Source: Arthrobacter sp. NIO-1057 (GTDB lineage: Bacteria > Actinomycetota > Actinomycetes > Actinomycetales > Micrococcaceae). From it: DNA of 64,000 nucleotides. The stretch lies in contig NZ_FMAT01000006.1 of NCBI RefSeq assembly GCF_900094805.1, positions 62,001 to 126,000 on the forward strand, written 5' to 3'. The position numbers and the translations under genes are program-made. Shown here piece after piece: positions 9,004 to 19,355 of the stretch (its first letter is position 1; each line of letters opens with the position of its first letter). The notes under the pieces were generated by a model. It was not told where the DNA came from, did not search any database, and was given only the letters and a program-made list of their open reading frames with translations.

Positions 9004-10167
9004 GTGTATATATCGCAGCTTTCCCTCACGAGCTTCCGCTCGTATGCGCAGGCCGACGTGCACCTAGCTCCTGGTATCAACGTGTTGATCGGTCCTAACG
9101 GTGTTGGCAAAACCAACATCGTTGAATCCATTGGCTATCTAGCTAATTTGGCTTCTCACCGCGTCAGTAACGATGCTCCCCTACTGAATTTTGGTGCCGA
9201 ACGCGCTCTTATCCGTGGCACCTTGCACCGTGGAGATCAAAAGACGACCTTAGAAGTTGAGATCACTAGCGGTAAGCTCAACCGCGCTCGAATCAACCGT
9301 GCCAATCCGGTCCGTGCCCGTGAAATCCTTGGCATGGTCCGTACGGTGCTCTTTGCCCCGGAAGACTTAGCTTTGGTCAAGGGTGAGCCTTCGCATCGAC
9401 GCAAATTCCTTGACGAACTTCTCGTAGCCTTGCGTCCGATAGAAGCCGGAACAAAAAACGACTACGAACGAATTGTGAAACAGCGCAACGCGCTGCTCAA
9501 GTCGGTGCGCGGCAAATCTAAGCTGAACACCTCGCAAGAAAACACACTCAAGGCTTGGGACCTTCAACTGGCCAGCTGTGGCGCGCGATTGATCCGTGGG
9601 CGACTCGATGTTCTCATGCTGATCAGGCCATATATGCAGGCTGCTTATGCTGATCTTGCTGATGGTGCCAAGGATGCCAAAGCTATTTACCGCTCATCAC
9701 TGGAAACTGAGACGGACGACAACGGTGCTGCGCCTTCCGCACTAGAGGATCTGAGCCAAGAAGAAATTCAGAACCTACTTCTGGATGCCATTGAGGCCAA
9801 CCGTAGTCGTGAACTTGACCGGGGTATTTCACTATTTGGCCCGCATCGTGATGATCTGGCTTTGATTTTGGGGCCAACCCCGGCCAAGGGCTATGCCTCG
9901 CATGGGGAAACGTGGTCTTTTGCCTTGGCGCTGCGTCTTGCCGCCTACCGTGTCTTTGGTGATGACGATCCTCGCCCAGGATCAGGACCGATCCTGATCT
10001 TGGATGATGTTTTTGCTGAGCTTGATGCCACACGCAGAGACCGGCTGGCGCATATTGTTGCCGGCGCCGAACAGGTTCTAGTCACCGCCGCCGTCGTGGA
10101 AGATGTTCCCGAAGCACTGAAGGGACATTTCTTCCAGGTTTCCCCTGGCCAGGTCGTCGATGCGTGA
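9004..10167 (+). CDS. recF: DNA replication and repair protein RecF
   Basis: SMC-like ATPase of the RecFOR pathway that loads RecA at gaps. The frame is open from 8839, but homology-like sequence begins at the GTG at 9004 (MYISQLSLTSFRSY), giving 387 residues. The upstream part only shadows the end of dnaN and the hairpin. Walker A GPNGVGKT lies at residues 30-37. The signature and Walker B region (LILDDVFAELD) is near the C-terminus. The last 8 bp overlap the next gene. Confidence 0.95.
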   Translation: MYISQLSLTSFRSYAQADVHLAPGINVLIGPNGVGKTNIVESIGYLANLASHRVSNDAPLLNFGAERALIRGTLHRGDQKTTLEVEITSGKLNRARINRANPVRAREILGMVRTVLFAPEDLALVKGEPSHRRKFLDELLVALRPIEAGTKNDYERIVKQRNALLKSVRGKSKLNTSQENTLKAWDLQLASCGARLIRGRLDVLMLIRPYMQAAYADLADGAKDAKAIYRSSLETETDDNGAAPSALEDLSQEEIQNLLLDAIEANRSRELDRGISLFGPHRDDLALILGPTPAKGYASHGETWSFALALRLAAYRVFGDDDPRPGSGPILILDDVFAELDATRRDRLAHIVAGAEQVLVTAAVVEDVPEALKGHFFQVSPGQVVDA

Positions 10168-10717
10168 TCCTGAAGAACGAGACGAACATCGTTTTGATCC
10201 AGAAATCGACGCTGCCAAGGCATTGCTCAACCGCATGCGTAAGCTCGCGGAAGAGCGTGGGGAACGCCGTGTTGATGCCGCCCGCATGGAAAAGGTCCGC
10301 AAACGCCAAGCTGCTCGACGTGGATTTATGGATCAAGGCGCAGCGTCCGCGCCAGGCGCTATCCGAGATCCACGTGCCATTGGTGAAGTTGTCGCTCGTT
10401 TATCGAAGGCTCGCGGCTGGAACACACAACTGGCGGTCGGATCGGTGCTCGGCCGCTGGAATGAGCTGGTCGGTGAGGACATTGCGGCGCACTGCAAACC
10501 GGAGTCTTTTGAAGATACGGTGGTGATTGTACGCTGCGATTCAACCTCATGGGCGACACAGTTACGCCTACTCAGCCACCAGTTGTTGAGAAAGTTTGAT
10601 GCTGAGTTGGGCCCGGGAATCGTGACCGTAATCAGGGTCTTAGGTCCAAACGCACCGTCTTGGCGTCACGGGATGCGATCGGTGGCTGGTCGAGGTCCTC
10701 GGGATACCTACGGATAA
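10160..10717 (+). CDS. DciA-like protein (DUF721), helicase-loading associated
   Basis: DUF721/DciA proteins interact with the replicative helicase DnaB in bacteria lacking DnaC; the actinobacterial version usually lies between recF and gyrB, as here. The protein is 185 residues. A charged N-terminal part rich in Arg/Glu and probably helical (about 1-75) precedes the conserved domain (about 75-170, with VGSVLGRWNELVGEDIAAHC and SWATQLRLL). It starts with ATG at 10160, overlapping recF by 8 bp. Its helicase role is inferred from the family. Confidence 0.85.
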   Translation: MRDPEERDEHRFDPEIDAAKALLNRMRKLAEERGERRVDAARMEKVRKRQAARRGFMDQGAASAPGAIRDPRAIGEVVARLSKARGWNTQLAVGSVLGRWNELVGEDIAAHCKPESFEDTVVIVRCDSTSWATQLRLLSHQLLRKFDAELGPGIVTVIRVLGPNAPSWRHGMRSVAGRGPRDTYG

Positions 10718-11001
10718 AAATTGCTGATACGGCATATGGCGCGCTAACGGACCCGGAGGGTGGATCCCCCCTCACTTGAGCTCCGCAACTGCCTTAGATG
10801 GTCAATTACTAGCTTTATGTGGCTGATTTAGGCCACAGAAGCACGGAATATTTTGCTCTACGCGGTAGAATTAGAGGTAGTGAAAAGGCACCGCTGCAGG
10901 TTTTGCCCTGCGGAGATGTCCCTCCAGACCATGGTCGCTAGAGATACTCCACGGAGTGCCAACGGCGACCGCGCGCTAAATTCGAGGAGTTCGTAGCACC
11001 C
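10718..11001 (+). promoter_or_regulatory. gyrB upstream region with structured leader
   Basis: A 284-bp gap holding the gyrB control region. A TGTGGC/GCCACA inverted repeat lies at 10818-10837. Further down a transcript would fold: GGTCGC (10933-10938) pairs with GCGACC (10965-10970) and encloses a small CTCC/GGAG hairpin, ending about 30 nt before the gyrB start. A possible -10 box TAGAAT is at 10866-10871, but no convincing -35 is paired with it. Supercoiling-sensitive control of gyrB is well known elsewhere; the mechanism here is not shown. Confidence 0.45.
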
Positions 11002-13065
11002 GTGTCTACTGAAAATGCTTCACCGCAGGAGCCGGCAGAAAGCCAGGTTCCCGCGGAATCGATGACTTCCAAAGTCGAACATACCTATGGCGCCCAGGAT
11101 ATTACCGTCCTCGAAGGACTCGAAGCGGTACGTAAACGCCCGGGCATGTACATCGGTTCCACCGGCCCTCGCGGCCTTCACCACTTGGTTTACGAAGTTG
11201 TCGATAACTCCGTCGATGAAGCATTGGCGGGATACTGCGACACCATTAACGTCACCCTGCAGGCCGATGGTGGCGTGCGTTGTGAAGACAATGGTCGCGG
11301 CATCCCCGTGGATATCCACCCCACCGAGGGCAAGCCTACCGTTGAGGTAGTCATGACCATCCTGCACGCCGGCGGTAAGTTCGGCGGTGGCGGCTACGCG
11401 GTTTCCGGTGGCCTGCACGGTGTGGGTATTTCCGTGGTCAACGCACTCTCGCGCAAGGTGGACACCATCGTTCGCCGCCAGGGCCACGCATGGCGCATCA
11501 GCTTCGGCAACGGCGGTGTCACCACCAGCCCGCTGACCCAGGGTGAAGAAACTGAGCGCACCGGTACCAGCCAGACCTTCTACCCGGATCCCGAAATTTT
11601 CGAGACCACCGAGTTCGACTTTGAGACCCTGCGTGCCCGCTTCCAGCAGATGGCCTTCTTGAACAAGGGTCTGCGCATCACCTTGACCGACGAACGCACT
11701 CCGGTCAACGCGGAGCCGGAAGCTGAAGTCGAAGAAGAGATCGAAAATGAGGTAGTCAAGCCACGTACCGTGGACTACCTGTACAAGGACGGTCTGCTGG
11801 ACTACGTCAAGCACCTGAATGCTGCAAAGAAGGTTGAACTCGTTCACGACGAGGTCATCGCCTTCGAATCTGAAGATTCCGCTCGAGGCATCAGCGTGGA
11901 AATCGCGATGCAGTGGACCAGTGCCTACGCCGAATCCGTGCACACCTACGCGAACACCATCAACACCCATGAGGGTGGTACTCACGAAGAAGGTTTCCGT
12001 GCCGCGTTGACCGGTCTGCTCAACCGTTACGCCCGGGATAACAAGATCCTGCGCGAAAAGGATGACAACCTCACCGGTGAAGATGCGCGTGAAGGTTTGA
12101 CCGCCGTGATTTCGGTGAAGCTCTCCGAACCACAGTTTGAAGGCCAGACCAAGACCAAGCTGGGTAACTCGATCGCCCGTGGCTTCGTCCAGGGTGTGGT
12201 GAACGAAGAGCTGGGCGACTGGTTTGAACGCAACCCGAACGTTGCTCGCGACATTATCCGCAAGGCCCAGCTGGCCTCCCAGGCCCGCATGGCTGCCCGT
12301 AAGGCCCGCGATAATGCCCGCCGCAAGTCGCCCATGGAATCCTTCGGCATGCCGGGCAAGCTCTCGGATTGCTCCTCGAAGAACCCCGTTGAGTGTGAGG
12401 TCTTCATCGTGGAGGGTGACTCCGCAGGCGGCTCGGCCAAGCGCGGACGTGACCCACACACCCAGGCCATCCTGCCACTACGCGGCAAGATCCTGAACGT
12501 TGAGCGCGCTCGCTTGGATCGTGCCCTGGGCAATGCCGAAGTGCAGGCCATGATCACCGCCTTCGGCACCGGTATCGGTGAAGAATTTGATATGGCCAAG
12601 CTGCGCTATCACAAGATCGTGCTGATGGCCGATGCTGACGTTGACGGTCAGCACATCACCACCTTGCTGCTGACCTTGATCTTCCGCTTCATGCGTCCAC
12701 TGATCGAGCACGGCTACGTCTTTTTGGCAGCCCCACCGCTGTACCGCATCAAGTGGTCCAATGCCCCGCACGACTACGTGTTCTCCGATAAAGAACGCGA
12801 CGATGCCTTGGTGGCCGGTCAGGCCGCTAACAAGCGTCTGCCGAAGGACAACGGCATTCAGCGTTACAAGGGTCTGGGCGAGATGGATTACTCGGAACTG
12901 TGGGACACCACCATGGATCCCGAGTTCCGCACCCTGCGTCAGGTCACCATGGATGACGCCGCGGCCGCAGACGAAGTTTTCTCCGTGCTGATGGGCGAGG
13001 ACGTGGAGTCCCGCCGTAGCTTCATTCAGCAGAACGCCAAGGACGTGCGCTTCCTGGATATCTAA
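11002..13065 (+). CDS. gyrB: DNA gyrase subunit B
   Basis: ATPase subunit of gyrase, which introduces negative supercoils as an A2B2 tetramer. The 687-residue protein has the GHKL ATPase domain ([31 protein letters not shown]), the transducer domain and the TOPRIM domain with [14 protein letters not shown] and [10 protein letters not shown]. It starts with GTG at 11002 with GAGGAG upstream at 10983-10988. gyrA follows after 54 bp. Confidence 0.98.
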   Translation: MSTENASPQEPAESQVPAESMTSKVEHTYGAQDITVLEGLEAVRKRPGMYIGSTGPRGLHHLVYEVVDNSVDEALAGYCDTINVTLQADGGVRCEDNGRGIPVDIHPTEGKPTVEVVMTILHAGGKFGGGGYAVSGGLHGVGISVVNALSRKVDTIVRRQGHAWRISFGNGGVTTSPLTQGEETERTGTSQTFYPDPEIFETTEFDFETLRARFQQMAFLNKGLRITLTDERTPVNAEPEAEVEEEIENEVVKPRTVDYLYKDGLLDYVKHLNAAKKVELVHDEVIAFESEDSARGISVEIAMQWTSAYAESVHTYANTINTHEGGTHEEGFRAALTGLLNRYARDNKILREKDDNLTGEDAREGLTAVISVKLSEPQFEGQTKTKLGNSIARGFVQGVVNEELGDWFERNPNVARDIIRKAQLASQARMAARKARDNARRKSPMESFGMPGKLSDCSSKNPVECEVFIVEGDSAGGSAKRGRDPHTQAILPLRGKILNVERARLDRALGNAEVQAMITAFGTGIGEEFDMAKLRYHKIVLMADADVDGQHITTLLLTLIFRFMRPLIEHGYVFLAAPPLYRIKWSNAPHDYVFSDKERDDALVAGQAANKRLPKDNGIQRYKGLGEMDYSELWDTTMDPEFRTLRQVTMDDAAAADEVFSVLMGEDVESRRSFIQQNAKDVRFLDI

Positions 13066-13119
13066 TCGGCGCCGCCGAAAGATCATCCACCGAAGACTTT
13101 TGACTTATAAGGGAACACA

Positions 13120-15747
13120 TTGAGCGACGAGCTAACCCCACAGGACGAACCGATGGACGGCGAGGTTATCGAGCCGAACCATGACGGCGGGCGCATCGAC
13201 CAGATCGACCTGCAAACCGAAATGCAACGGTCCTACCTGGACTACGCGATGGCCGTGATCGTCGGCCGTGCACTGCCAGATGTCCGTGATGGTCTGAAAC
13301 CAGTACACCGTCGCGTGCTCTACGCGATGTACGACGGTGGCTACCGCCCAGAGCGTGCGTACAACAAGTGCGCGCGCGTCGTCGGCGAAGTCATGGGCCA
13401 GTACCACCCACACGGCGATACCGCGATCTACGATGCGCTGGTCCGCCTGATTCAGGACTGGGTCATGCGTTACCCACTGGCCCTCGGCCAGGGTAACTTC
13501 GGCTCCCCGGGTAACGATGGGGCTGCTGCCCAGCGTTACACCGAAACCAAGATGGCCCCACTGGCTATGGAAATGGTCCGTGACATCAACGAAAACACCG
13601 TTGATTTCCAGGACAACTACGACGGTAAGAACCAGGAACCCACGGTTCTGCCGGCACGATTCCCGAACCTGTTGGTTAATGGTTCCTCGGGTATTGCCGT
13701 GGGTATGGCCACCAACATTCCGCCGCATAACCTGCGCGAAGTCGCCGCGGGTGTGCAGTGGTACCTGCAGAACCCGGAAGCCTCGCGTGAGGAACTGCTC
13801 GCCGAGCTGATGCTGCGTGTGAAGGGTCCAGACTTCCCTAGCGGAGCCATGATCCTGGGCACCAAGGGCATTTCCGATGCCTACCGCACCGGTCGTGGTT
13901 CGATCACCATGCGCGCGGTGGTCAACGTGGAAGAAATCCAGGGTCGCACCTGCCTGGTGGTTACCGAACTGCCATATATGGCCAACCCGGATAACCTTGC
14001 GGTGAAGATCGCCGAACTGGTCCGTGACGGCAAGATCGCCGGTATCGCGGATATGCGCGATGAGACCTCGGGCCGCACCGGCCAGCGCCTGGTGATCGTG
14101 CTCAAGCGCGACGCCGTGGCCAAGGTCGTGCTGAACAACCTGTACAAGCACACCGAACTACAGTCGAACTTCTCGGCCAATATGCTGGCCATCGTTGACG
14201 GGGTGCCACGCACCCTGCCACTGGATGGGTTCATCCGCCACTGGGTCACCCACCAGATCGAAGTGATCGTTCGCCGCACCCAGTTCCGTTTGAAGAAGGC
14301 CGAGGAAGAGGCGCATATCCTGCGCGGCCTGCTCAAGGCCCTGGATGCCCTTGATGAGGTCATCGCCCTGATTCGCCGTTCGGCCACCACCGAAGCGGCG
14401 CGCGATGGGCTGATGGAACTGCTAAGCATCGATGAGGACCAGGCTCGCGCTATCCTCGATATGCAGCTGCGTCGCCTGGCCGCCCTGGAACGTCAGAAGA
14501 TCCAGGACCGCCACGCAGAGCTCGAGCGGATGATCGCCGAATTCCAAGCCATCATCGCCTCCCCTGCACGTCAGCGCGAGATCGTCTCCGAAGAACTCGG
14601 CGAGATCGTTGATAAGCACGGCGATGACCGCCGCACCAAGGTCCTGATGGGTTACGACGGTGACATGAGCGTGGAAGACCTGATTCCTGAAGAGGAAATG
14701 GTTGTCACCATCACCCGCGGTGGCTACGTGAAGCGCACCCGTATTGATAACTACCGTTCGCAGGCCCGCGGCGGTAAGGGCATCAAGGGTGCCAACCTGC
14801 GTGGGGACGACGTTGTGGAGCACTTCTTCGTGACCTCAACCCACAACTGGCTGCTGTTCTTCACCAACCATGGTCGCGTGTACCGCACCAAGTGCTACGA
14901 ATTGGCTGAGGCCGGTCGTGACGCCAAGGGTCAGCACGTGGCCAATGTGATGGCCTTCCAGCCTGATGAGCATATTGCCCAGGTACTGGATCTTCGTACC
15001 TACCAAGACGCGGCCTACCTGATGCTGGCCACGCGCAATGGTCTGGTGAAGAAGACCCGCCTGGAAGATTACGACACGAACCGTACCGCCGGTGTGATTG
15101 CAATCAACCTCCGTGAGGACGATGAATTGGTCTCCGCGCAGCTGGTCAGTGAATCTGATGATGTGATGCTCGTCTCGCGCAAGGGTCAATCGGTGCGCTT
15201 CACCGCCACCGATACCGCCCTGCGTCCAATGGGTCGAGCCACCAGTGGTGTGACCGGTATGAAATTCCGTGAAGGTGACGAGCTGCTGGCTGCTGATGTG
15301 GTCCGCGAGGATTCCTTCGTCTTTACCGTGACCAACGAAGGTTATGCCAAGCGTACCGACGTTGCCGAGTACCGCGTACAATCCCGCGGTGGCTTGGGAA
15401 TTAAGGTGGCCAAGCTGAACGAGGAACGTGGCGAATTGGTCGGCGCAATGATCGTCGATGAGAGTGACGAGGTGCTCGTGGTGATGGGTTCGGGCAAGGT
15501 TGTCCGCTCGGCCGCCGCGCAGGTTCCTGCCAAGGGCCGCGACACGATGGGTGTCATCTTCGCTAAGCCAGATAAGAAGGACCATATTATTGCGGTAGCC
15601 AAGAACTCGGAGACACAGCTCGAAGAGAACTTGGAGGAAGATGCCGTAACGTTGGACGCAGAAAACACGATCGATCAGTCATCCACCGCGCCGGAAAACG
15701 AATCGGACGTCCAGGAAGATGACACCACTAACGGAGGTAACGCATGA
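13120..15747 (+). CDS. gyrA: DNA gyrase subunit A
   Basis: Breakage-reunion subunit of gyrase. At 875 residues, it has the catalytic tyrosine at about residue 140 (AAAQRYTE), a coiled-coil, and six-bladed C-terminal beta-pinwheel repeats including the GyrA-box [11 protein letters not shown]. In the quinolone-resistance region the sequence [11 protein letters not shown] has Thr-101 and Asp-105 at the positions of E. coli Ser-83 and Asp-87; these look like ordinary residues for the site. The start is TTG at 13120. The stop overlaps the next gene by 4 bp (ATGA). Confidence 0.98.
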   Translation: MSDELTPQDEPMDGEVIEPNHDGGRIDQIDLQTEMQRSYLDYAMAVIVGRALPDVRDGLKPVHRRVLYAMYDGGYRPERAYNKCARVVGEVMGQYHPHGDTAIYDALVRLIQDWVMRYPLALGQGNFGSPGNDGAAAQRYTETKMAPLAMEMVRDINENTVDFQDNYDGKNQEPTVLPARFPNLLVNGSSGIAVGMATNIPPHNLREVAAGVQWYLQNPEASREELLAELMLRVKGPDFPSGAMILGTKGISDAYRTGRGSITMRAVVNVEEIQGRTCLVVTELPYMANPDNLAVKIAELVRDGKIAGIADMRDETSGRTGQRLVIVLKRDAVAKVVLNNLYKHTELQSNFSANMLAIVDGVPRTLPLDGFIRHWVTHQIEVIVRRTQFRLKKAEEEAHILRGLLKALDALDEVIALIRRSATTEAARDGLMELLSIDEDQARAILDMQLRRLAALERQKIQDRHAELERMIAEFQAIIASPARQREIVSEELGEIVDKHGDDRRTKVLMGYDGDMSVEDLIPEEEMVVTITRGGYVKRTRIDNYRSQARGGKGIKGANLRGDDVVEHFFVTSTHNWLLFFTNHGRVYRTKCYELAEAGRDAKGQHVANVMAFQPDEHIAQVLDLRTYQDAAYLMLATRNGLVKKTRLEDYDTNRTAGVIAINLREDDELVSAQLVSESDDVMLVSRKGQSVRFTATDTALRPMGRATSGVTGMKFREGDELLAADVVREDSFVFTVTNEGYAKRTDVAEYRVQSRGGLGIKVAKLNEERGELVGAMIVDESDEVLVVMGSGKVVRSAAAQVPAKGRDTMGVIFAKPDKKDHIIAVAKNSETQLEENLEEDAVTLDAENTIDQSSTAPENESDVQEDDTTNGGNA

Positions 15748-16343
15748 GCACGCCCTCGACGCCACGCCCCAGCGGCAGTGCCCCGAAGAGCGAAGCGCCG
15801 CGACCTACCCAGGTAAAGCGTCCGGCACCAACCGGCACCGGTAGCCGCCCAGCTGCCGCTGGTGCTAGGCCAGCTGCCGGCCAGGCTCGACCTGCAGGTG
15901 CCCGCCCGGCAGGCCAACGACCTGCCGGCGCCCAGCGTCCAGCTAACGGCCAAGAGCGACTGGTCCGTCCAGCACCCAAGGCTAAGGTCCGCAAGGCTCG
16001 CCTGCTGGTTTCCAAGGTTGAGCCATTCTCGGTCCTGAAATTGGCCTTCCTGCTCTCGGTTGCTTTCGGTGTCATCACCGTGGTCGCTGCCGTGGGTATC
16101 TGGGCACTGTTGGACCTAATGGGTACATTTGACGCATTCAACCAGCTGATTCAAGACGCCATGGCTGAAGGTGGCTTCGATCTGCGCCAGACGATGTCTC
16201 TGGGACAGGTGGCCTCCTATGCAACGATCATCGCTGTGGTGAACGTTGTGGTCATTTCTATCGTCTCGATGCTGGGTGCGGTGTTGTACAACATTGCTGC
16301 CTCGCTCGTAGGCGGCGTCGGAGTCACGCTCACCGACGACTAG
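15744..16343 (+). CDS. DUF3566 membrane protein
   Basis: A 199-residue protein with a low-complexity Pro/Ala/Arg-rich N-terminus (about 1-75) followed by the DUF3566 domain with two predicted membrane segments (around residues 95-120 and 155-185). The family is found downstream of gyrA in many actinobacteria; the function is not established. Translation is coupled to gyrA (ATGA overlap, with an ACGGAGG-like site just upstream). A hairpin terminator follows. Confidence 0.85.
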   Translation: MSTPSTPRPSGSAPKSEAPRPTQVKRPAPTGTGSRPAAAGARPAAGQARPAGARPAGQRPAGAQRPANGQERLVRPAPKAKVRKARLLVSKVEPFSVLKLAFLLSVAFGVITVVAAVGIWALLDLMGTFDAFNQLIQDAMAEGGFDLRQTMSLGQVASYATIIAVVNVVVISIVSMLGAVLYNIAASLVGGVGVTLTDD

Positions 16344-16355
16344 AAACACCCCTAG

Positions 16356-16403
16356 TCGAGCCCGGGTTTCATGCTGTGATGCATGACACCCGGGCTCGAT
16401 TTG
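16356..16403 (+). terminator. Terminator after the gyrBA-DUF3566 operon
   Basis: A perfect 12-bp GC-rich stem, TCGAGCCCGGGT (16356-16367) with ACCCGGGCTCGA (16388-16399), a 20-nt loop and a short T-rich tail. It lies between the DUF3566 stop and tRNA-Ile. Confidence 0.8.
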
Positions 16404-16463
16404 TATCTTCTGGAAATCCCCGGTAAAGTTTTATTTCGTTCCGAAGGGAACAAACAAAAGCAA

Positions 16464-16537
16464 GGGCGTATAGCTCAGGCGGTTAGAGCGCTTCGCTGAT
16501 AACGAAGAGGTCCCAAGTTCAAGTCTTGGTACGCCCA
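16464..16537 (+). tRNA. tRNA-Ile (GAT)
   Basis: A 74-nt cloverleaf. Acceptor arm GGGCGTA pairs with TACGCCC, the anticodon loop CTGATAA has anticodon GAT, and the T-arm contains TTCAAGT. The CCA end is not encoded. A tRNA-Ile/tRNA-Ala pair after gyrA is common in actinobacteria. Confidence 0.97.
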
Positions 16538-16566
16538 CGGAAACCTTGCTAGAGGGAAAGAGGAAA

Positions 16567-16686
16567 ATGAAAAAGTTCCTGGTTCTCGCAACGATTGCGA
16601 CTGCTGCGGTAGTCTTGGTCAAGAAAGCAAAGGCTTCTTCGGAAACAAAGGAAACCTGGCATCAGGTAGCCGATAAAGTTTCCTAA
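16567..16686 (+). CDS. DLW-39-type small protein
   Basis: A 39-codon gene between tRNA-Ile and tRNA-Ala. The product has a start-proximal basic residue pair, a hydrophobic stretch (residues 4-18, FLVLATIATAAVVLV) and a short polar tail ending WHQVADKVS. Length, layout and tRNA-flanked position match the actinobacterial DLW-39 family, although the DLW tripeptide itself is replaced (ETW). A clear AAAGAGGA ribosome-binding site precedes the ATG. The function is unknown; it is probably a membrane-anchored peptide. Confidence 0.75.
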   Translation: MKKFLVLATIATAAVVLVKKAKASSETKETWHQVADKVS

Positions 16687-16693
16687 AGCTTTT

Positions 16694-16766
<73 letters not shown>

Positions 16767-16778
16767 CAAAAAAGACTG

Positions 16779-16811
16779 GCGGAAAGCATCAGCTTTCCGC
16801 TAATTCTTTTT
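16779..16811 (+). terminator. Terminator after tRNA-Ala copy 1
   Basis: GCGGAAAGC-ATCA-GCTTTCCGC forms a 9-bp stem with a 4-nt loop, followed by TAATTCTTTTT. A clear intrinsic terminator. Confidence 0.88.
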
Positions 16812-16858
16812 GATTGGTTCGTCATGGATCGATCGGTGGAAACACTAAAACTAAATAC

Positions 16859-16931
<73 letters not shown>

Positions 16932-16939
16932 CAAGAACA

Positions 16940-16968
16940 GGACGGAAAGCACTTGCTTTCCGTCCTTT
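16940..16968 (+). terminator. Terminator after tRNA-Ala copy 2
   Basis: GGACGGAAAGC-ACTT-GCTTTCCGTCC is an 11-bp perfect stem followed by a TTTCT tail. Its core (CGGAAAGC) is shared with the terminator of copy 1, suggesting the duplication covered tRNA plus terminator. Confidence 0.88.
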
Positions 16969-16997
16969 CTCATTCTTCGGCTTAATGCCGCTGTGGA

Positions 16998-18140
16998 TTA
17001 GCGACTGACGCGTGCCATCCGCACCTCACGGTAATGATCGAGTAGCTGTTCACCGATACTGAACCATGATCGGTCCTGAACACTAGTCAAAGCGGCGCTG
17101 GCAAATGCCAGGCGTTTGGCATCGTCGTAAACTAGGTCACTGACCCGGTTGCGAAGTTCATTAAGGTTTCCCGGCTGATAGAGCCATCCGGTACGCGAAG
17201 AATCCACCAAGTCCAATGGCCCGCCGCGACCGACAGCGACCACGGGAACCGAACAGGCCATGGCTTCCTGAATGGTCTGGCAGAACGTCTCCGAAGCTCC
17301 AGGGTGGACAAAGACATCCATGGAAGCCATAACCTCTGCCAAACGTTCACCCGAAAGGAAACCGGTGAAGTGCGCAGCGGGAAGCAAAGCCCGCAGTTCG
17401 CTTTCTAACGGCCCAGAACCAACGATGACGAGTCTGGTGTTCTTCAGATCCGCTAAGGCCTTGAGATCGGCCACCTGCTTCTCGGCGGCCAGGCGTCCTA
17501 CGTAGCCGATGATTATCTCACCATTGGGTGCCACGGCCTGTCGGAACTGTTCATTTCGCCGACGCGGGGTGAACTGTTCGGTGTCCACTCCCCTGCCTGA
17601 GATCTTCAAACGGTCAATGCCCAGTTCCTGCAACTGGCGATAAGAGAAAGTACTAGGGACCAGCGACAGATCTGCGGCGGTGTGGATGGCACGAACGTGG
17701 TCCCACAGGCGTTGAGTAAGCCAAGGCATCTTGTAGCGCTCTGCATAACTTGGAACTTCAGTTTGGTATAGCGCCACCGTAGGTAGGTTCAGTTCTTGGG
17801 CAGCACGCAATCCTTGCCAACCCAGGATAAACGGGCTGGCCAAATGGACGACATCCACCCGTTCACGGGCGAGAATCTTGCGGATTCGGCTAACACTAGT
17901 GGTTGCTACCCGGACTTCCGGATAGCTTGCTAGGGGCATTGAGGGCACAGTACGGATCGCGAAACCTTTGTACTGTCGAGGCACACCATGCCCCGTCAAT
18001 TCGCCAGCCAAAGAACCTGCTGGCGTAATGACCACCGCGTCGTGACCGGTGAGCGCTATGTGGTCCAGCGTCTTGAGAATAGAGTTGGTAACCCCATTGA
18101 AGTGGGGCAGGAACGATTCAGCAACGATAGCAACCTTCAC
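16998..18140 (-). CDS. GT4-family glycosyltransferase, MgtA-like mannosyltransferase
   Basis: Probable GDP-mannose-dependent glycosyltransferase acting on membrane glycolipids, inferred from its similarity to mycobacterial MgtA. The frame extends to 18224, but family-like sequence starts at the GTG at 18138-18140 (MKVAIVAESFLPHFNGVTNS), giving 380 residues. GT-B features are the N-terminal FLPHFNGV glycine-containing loop and the C-terminal donor-binding segment with VGRLAAEKQ and PGASETFCQTIQEAMA (the EX7E region). It is a single gene divergent from the transporter gene to its right. The exact acceptor cannot be read from sequence. Confidence 0.82.
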   Translation of the reverse strand: MKVAIVAESFLPHFNGVTNSILKTLDHIALTGHDAVVITPAGSLAGELTGHGVPRQYKGFAIRTVPSMPLASYPEVRVATTSVSRIRKILARERVDVVHLASPFILGWQGLRAAQELNLPTVALYQTEVPSYAERYKMPWLTQRLWDHVRAIHTAADLSLVPSTFSYRQLQELGIDRLKISGRGVDTEQFTPRRRNEQFRQAVAPNGEIIIGYVGRLAAEKQVADLKALADLKNTRLVIVGSGPLESELRALLPAAHFTGFLSGERLAEVMASMDVFVHPGASETFCQTIQEAMACSVPVVAVGRGGPLDLVDSSRTGWLYQPGNLNELRNRVSDLVYDDAKRLAFASAALTSVQDRSWFSIGEQLLDHYREVRMARVSR

Positions 18141-18251
18141 ACTTTCAGCATGAGGATCAACAGTAACAAGCAAGTAAATATGACTGGGGCAGTTCATTAA
18201 CTTCTGTCTTCCCATTTTTGCCAAACCAGCATTGGTGGCAAGATACCGTAG

Positions 18252-19223
18252 GTGTTTAACGAAAATTCCGGCGAGGTACGCGAAGACGCGGACAGCGCAA
18301 AGATTGAAAAAGACTCGCGCATTGCCGTATTACTCTTCCCCGCGCTGATCCTTCTCGGCGGGCTGTGTGGACTGTTACTGCCTCAAACCTTTCTTGGTCT
18401 TACAGGATGGATCAATCCCCTGTTGATGGTGATCATGTTCTGCATGGGGCTCACCTTGACCTTGCCGGACTTTGCCCTGGTATTTAAGAATCCACTGCCT
18501 GTACTTGGTGGAGTGGTCGCTCAATTTGTCATCATGCCGGCCATGGGCTGGCTGGTTGCCATTGTGTTGCACCTTGAACCGGCCCTCGCCGCAGGACTGA
18601 TTCTGGTTGGCTGTGCCCCCGGGGGAACCGCATCCAACGTCGTCTCCTATTTGGCTCGAGGTAACGTCGCCTTGTCGGTGGCAATGACTTCGGTTTCAAC
18701 TTTGATTGCTCCGGTGTTCACTCCCCTATTGGCCCTATGGTTGGCTGGCCAATATATGCCGGTTGACGCCGGATCCATGGCGGTCAGTGTGGTGAAGATT
18801 GTCTTGATCCCTGTGGTTCTGGGTCTAGTACTTCGCATGCTATTCAACTCGCTGGTGCTCAAGGTGAACGCGCTACTTCCTTGGATTTCGGTTTTGGCCA
18901 TTTCCTTCGTGGTGACGATTATTATCGCCGGTAGCGCCCAAGCGATTTTGAGTGCCGGTCTGCTGGTCCTCGTTGCGGTGATTCTCCACAACGGACTTGG
19001 CCTATTGCTCGGGTACGGAGCTGGCGTGCTCTTACGTGTGCCAGACGATGCCCGACGCACCATGGCTATTGAAGTTGGAATGCAGAATTCTGGACTGGCT
19101 GGAGGGCTAGCAAAACAGTATTTCAGCCCTGAGGCAGCTTTGCCTGCAGCCGTATTCTCCGTGTGGCATAACTTGTCCGGTGCAATGCTCGCTGCTTACT
19201 GGCGTAGAAAAAAGGCAGAATGA
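18252..19223 (+). CDS. Bile acid:sodium symporter (BASS) family transporter
   Basis: A 323-residue membrane protein with about nine to ten hydrophobic segments and BASS signatures (VGCAPGGTASNVVSYLARGNVALSV, and EVGMQNSGLAGGLAKQYF near the C-terminus). The family moves organic anions with sodium, including pantoate and other carboxylates; the name does not imply bile acids here. A GTG at 18252 is the start; the acidic N-terminal 20 residues are not conserved, so a later start is possible. It is a stand-alone gene. Confidence 0.85.
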   Translation: MFNENSGEVREDADSAKIEKDSRIAVLLFPALILLGGLCGLLLPQTFLGLTGWINPLLMVIMFCMGLTLTLPDFALVFKNPLPVLGGVVAQFVIMPAMGWLVAIVLHLEPALAAGLILVGCAPGGTASNVVSYLARGNVALSVAMTSVSTLIAPVFTPLLALWLAGQYMPVDAGSMAVSVVKIVLIPVVLGLVLRMLFNSLVLKVNALLPWISVLAISFVVTIIIAGSAQAILSAGLLVLVAVILHNGLGLLLGYGAGVLLRVPDDARRTMAIEVGMQNSGLAGGLAKQYFSPEAALPAAVFSVWHNLSGAMLAAYWRRKKAE

Positions 19224-19344
19224 CCTGCGGTTAAAAGAGAGGAACAAAATATTCTATTTAGAGAATATGATGATTCTTCTCAAGGATGAACCCGCGAGAC
19301 AGGGACGTGGAACCAACGAAAGGTGAATGGCCTGAACCGCAGGT
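19223..19344. repeat. Inverted repeats between the BASS and EamA genes
   Basis: A 132-bp gap. ACCTGCGGTT (19223-19232) and AACCGCAGGT (19335-19344) form a 10-bp inverted repeat enclosing a second hairpin ATATTCT/AGAATAT (19249-19255 with 19262-19268). No U-tract follows. The outer arms could fold the leader of the downstream gene. The role is unknown. Confidence 0.5.
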
Positions 19345-19355
19345 AACCTAATTCT

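Noticed and set aside
11020-12459. 479-codon open frame on the minus strand opposite gyrB
   Set aside because: It is an antisense shadow of the strongly coding gyrB frame; the product has no recognisable motif and there is no ribosome-binding site.
13132-14151. 339-codon open frame opposite gyrA, and a 249-codon one at 14836-15585
   Set aside because: Antisense shadows caused by the codon bias of gyrA; the sense strand encodes clear gyrase domains.
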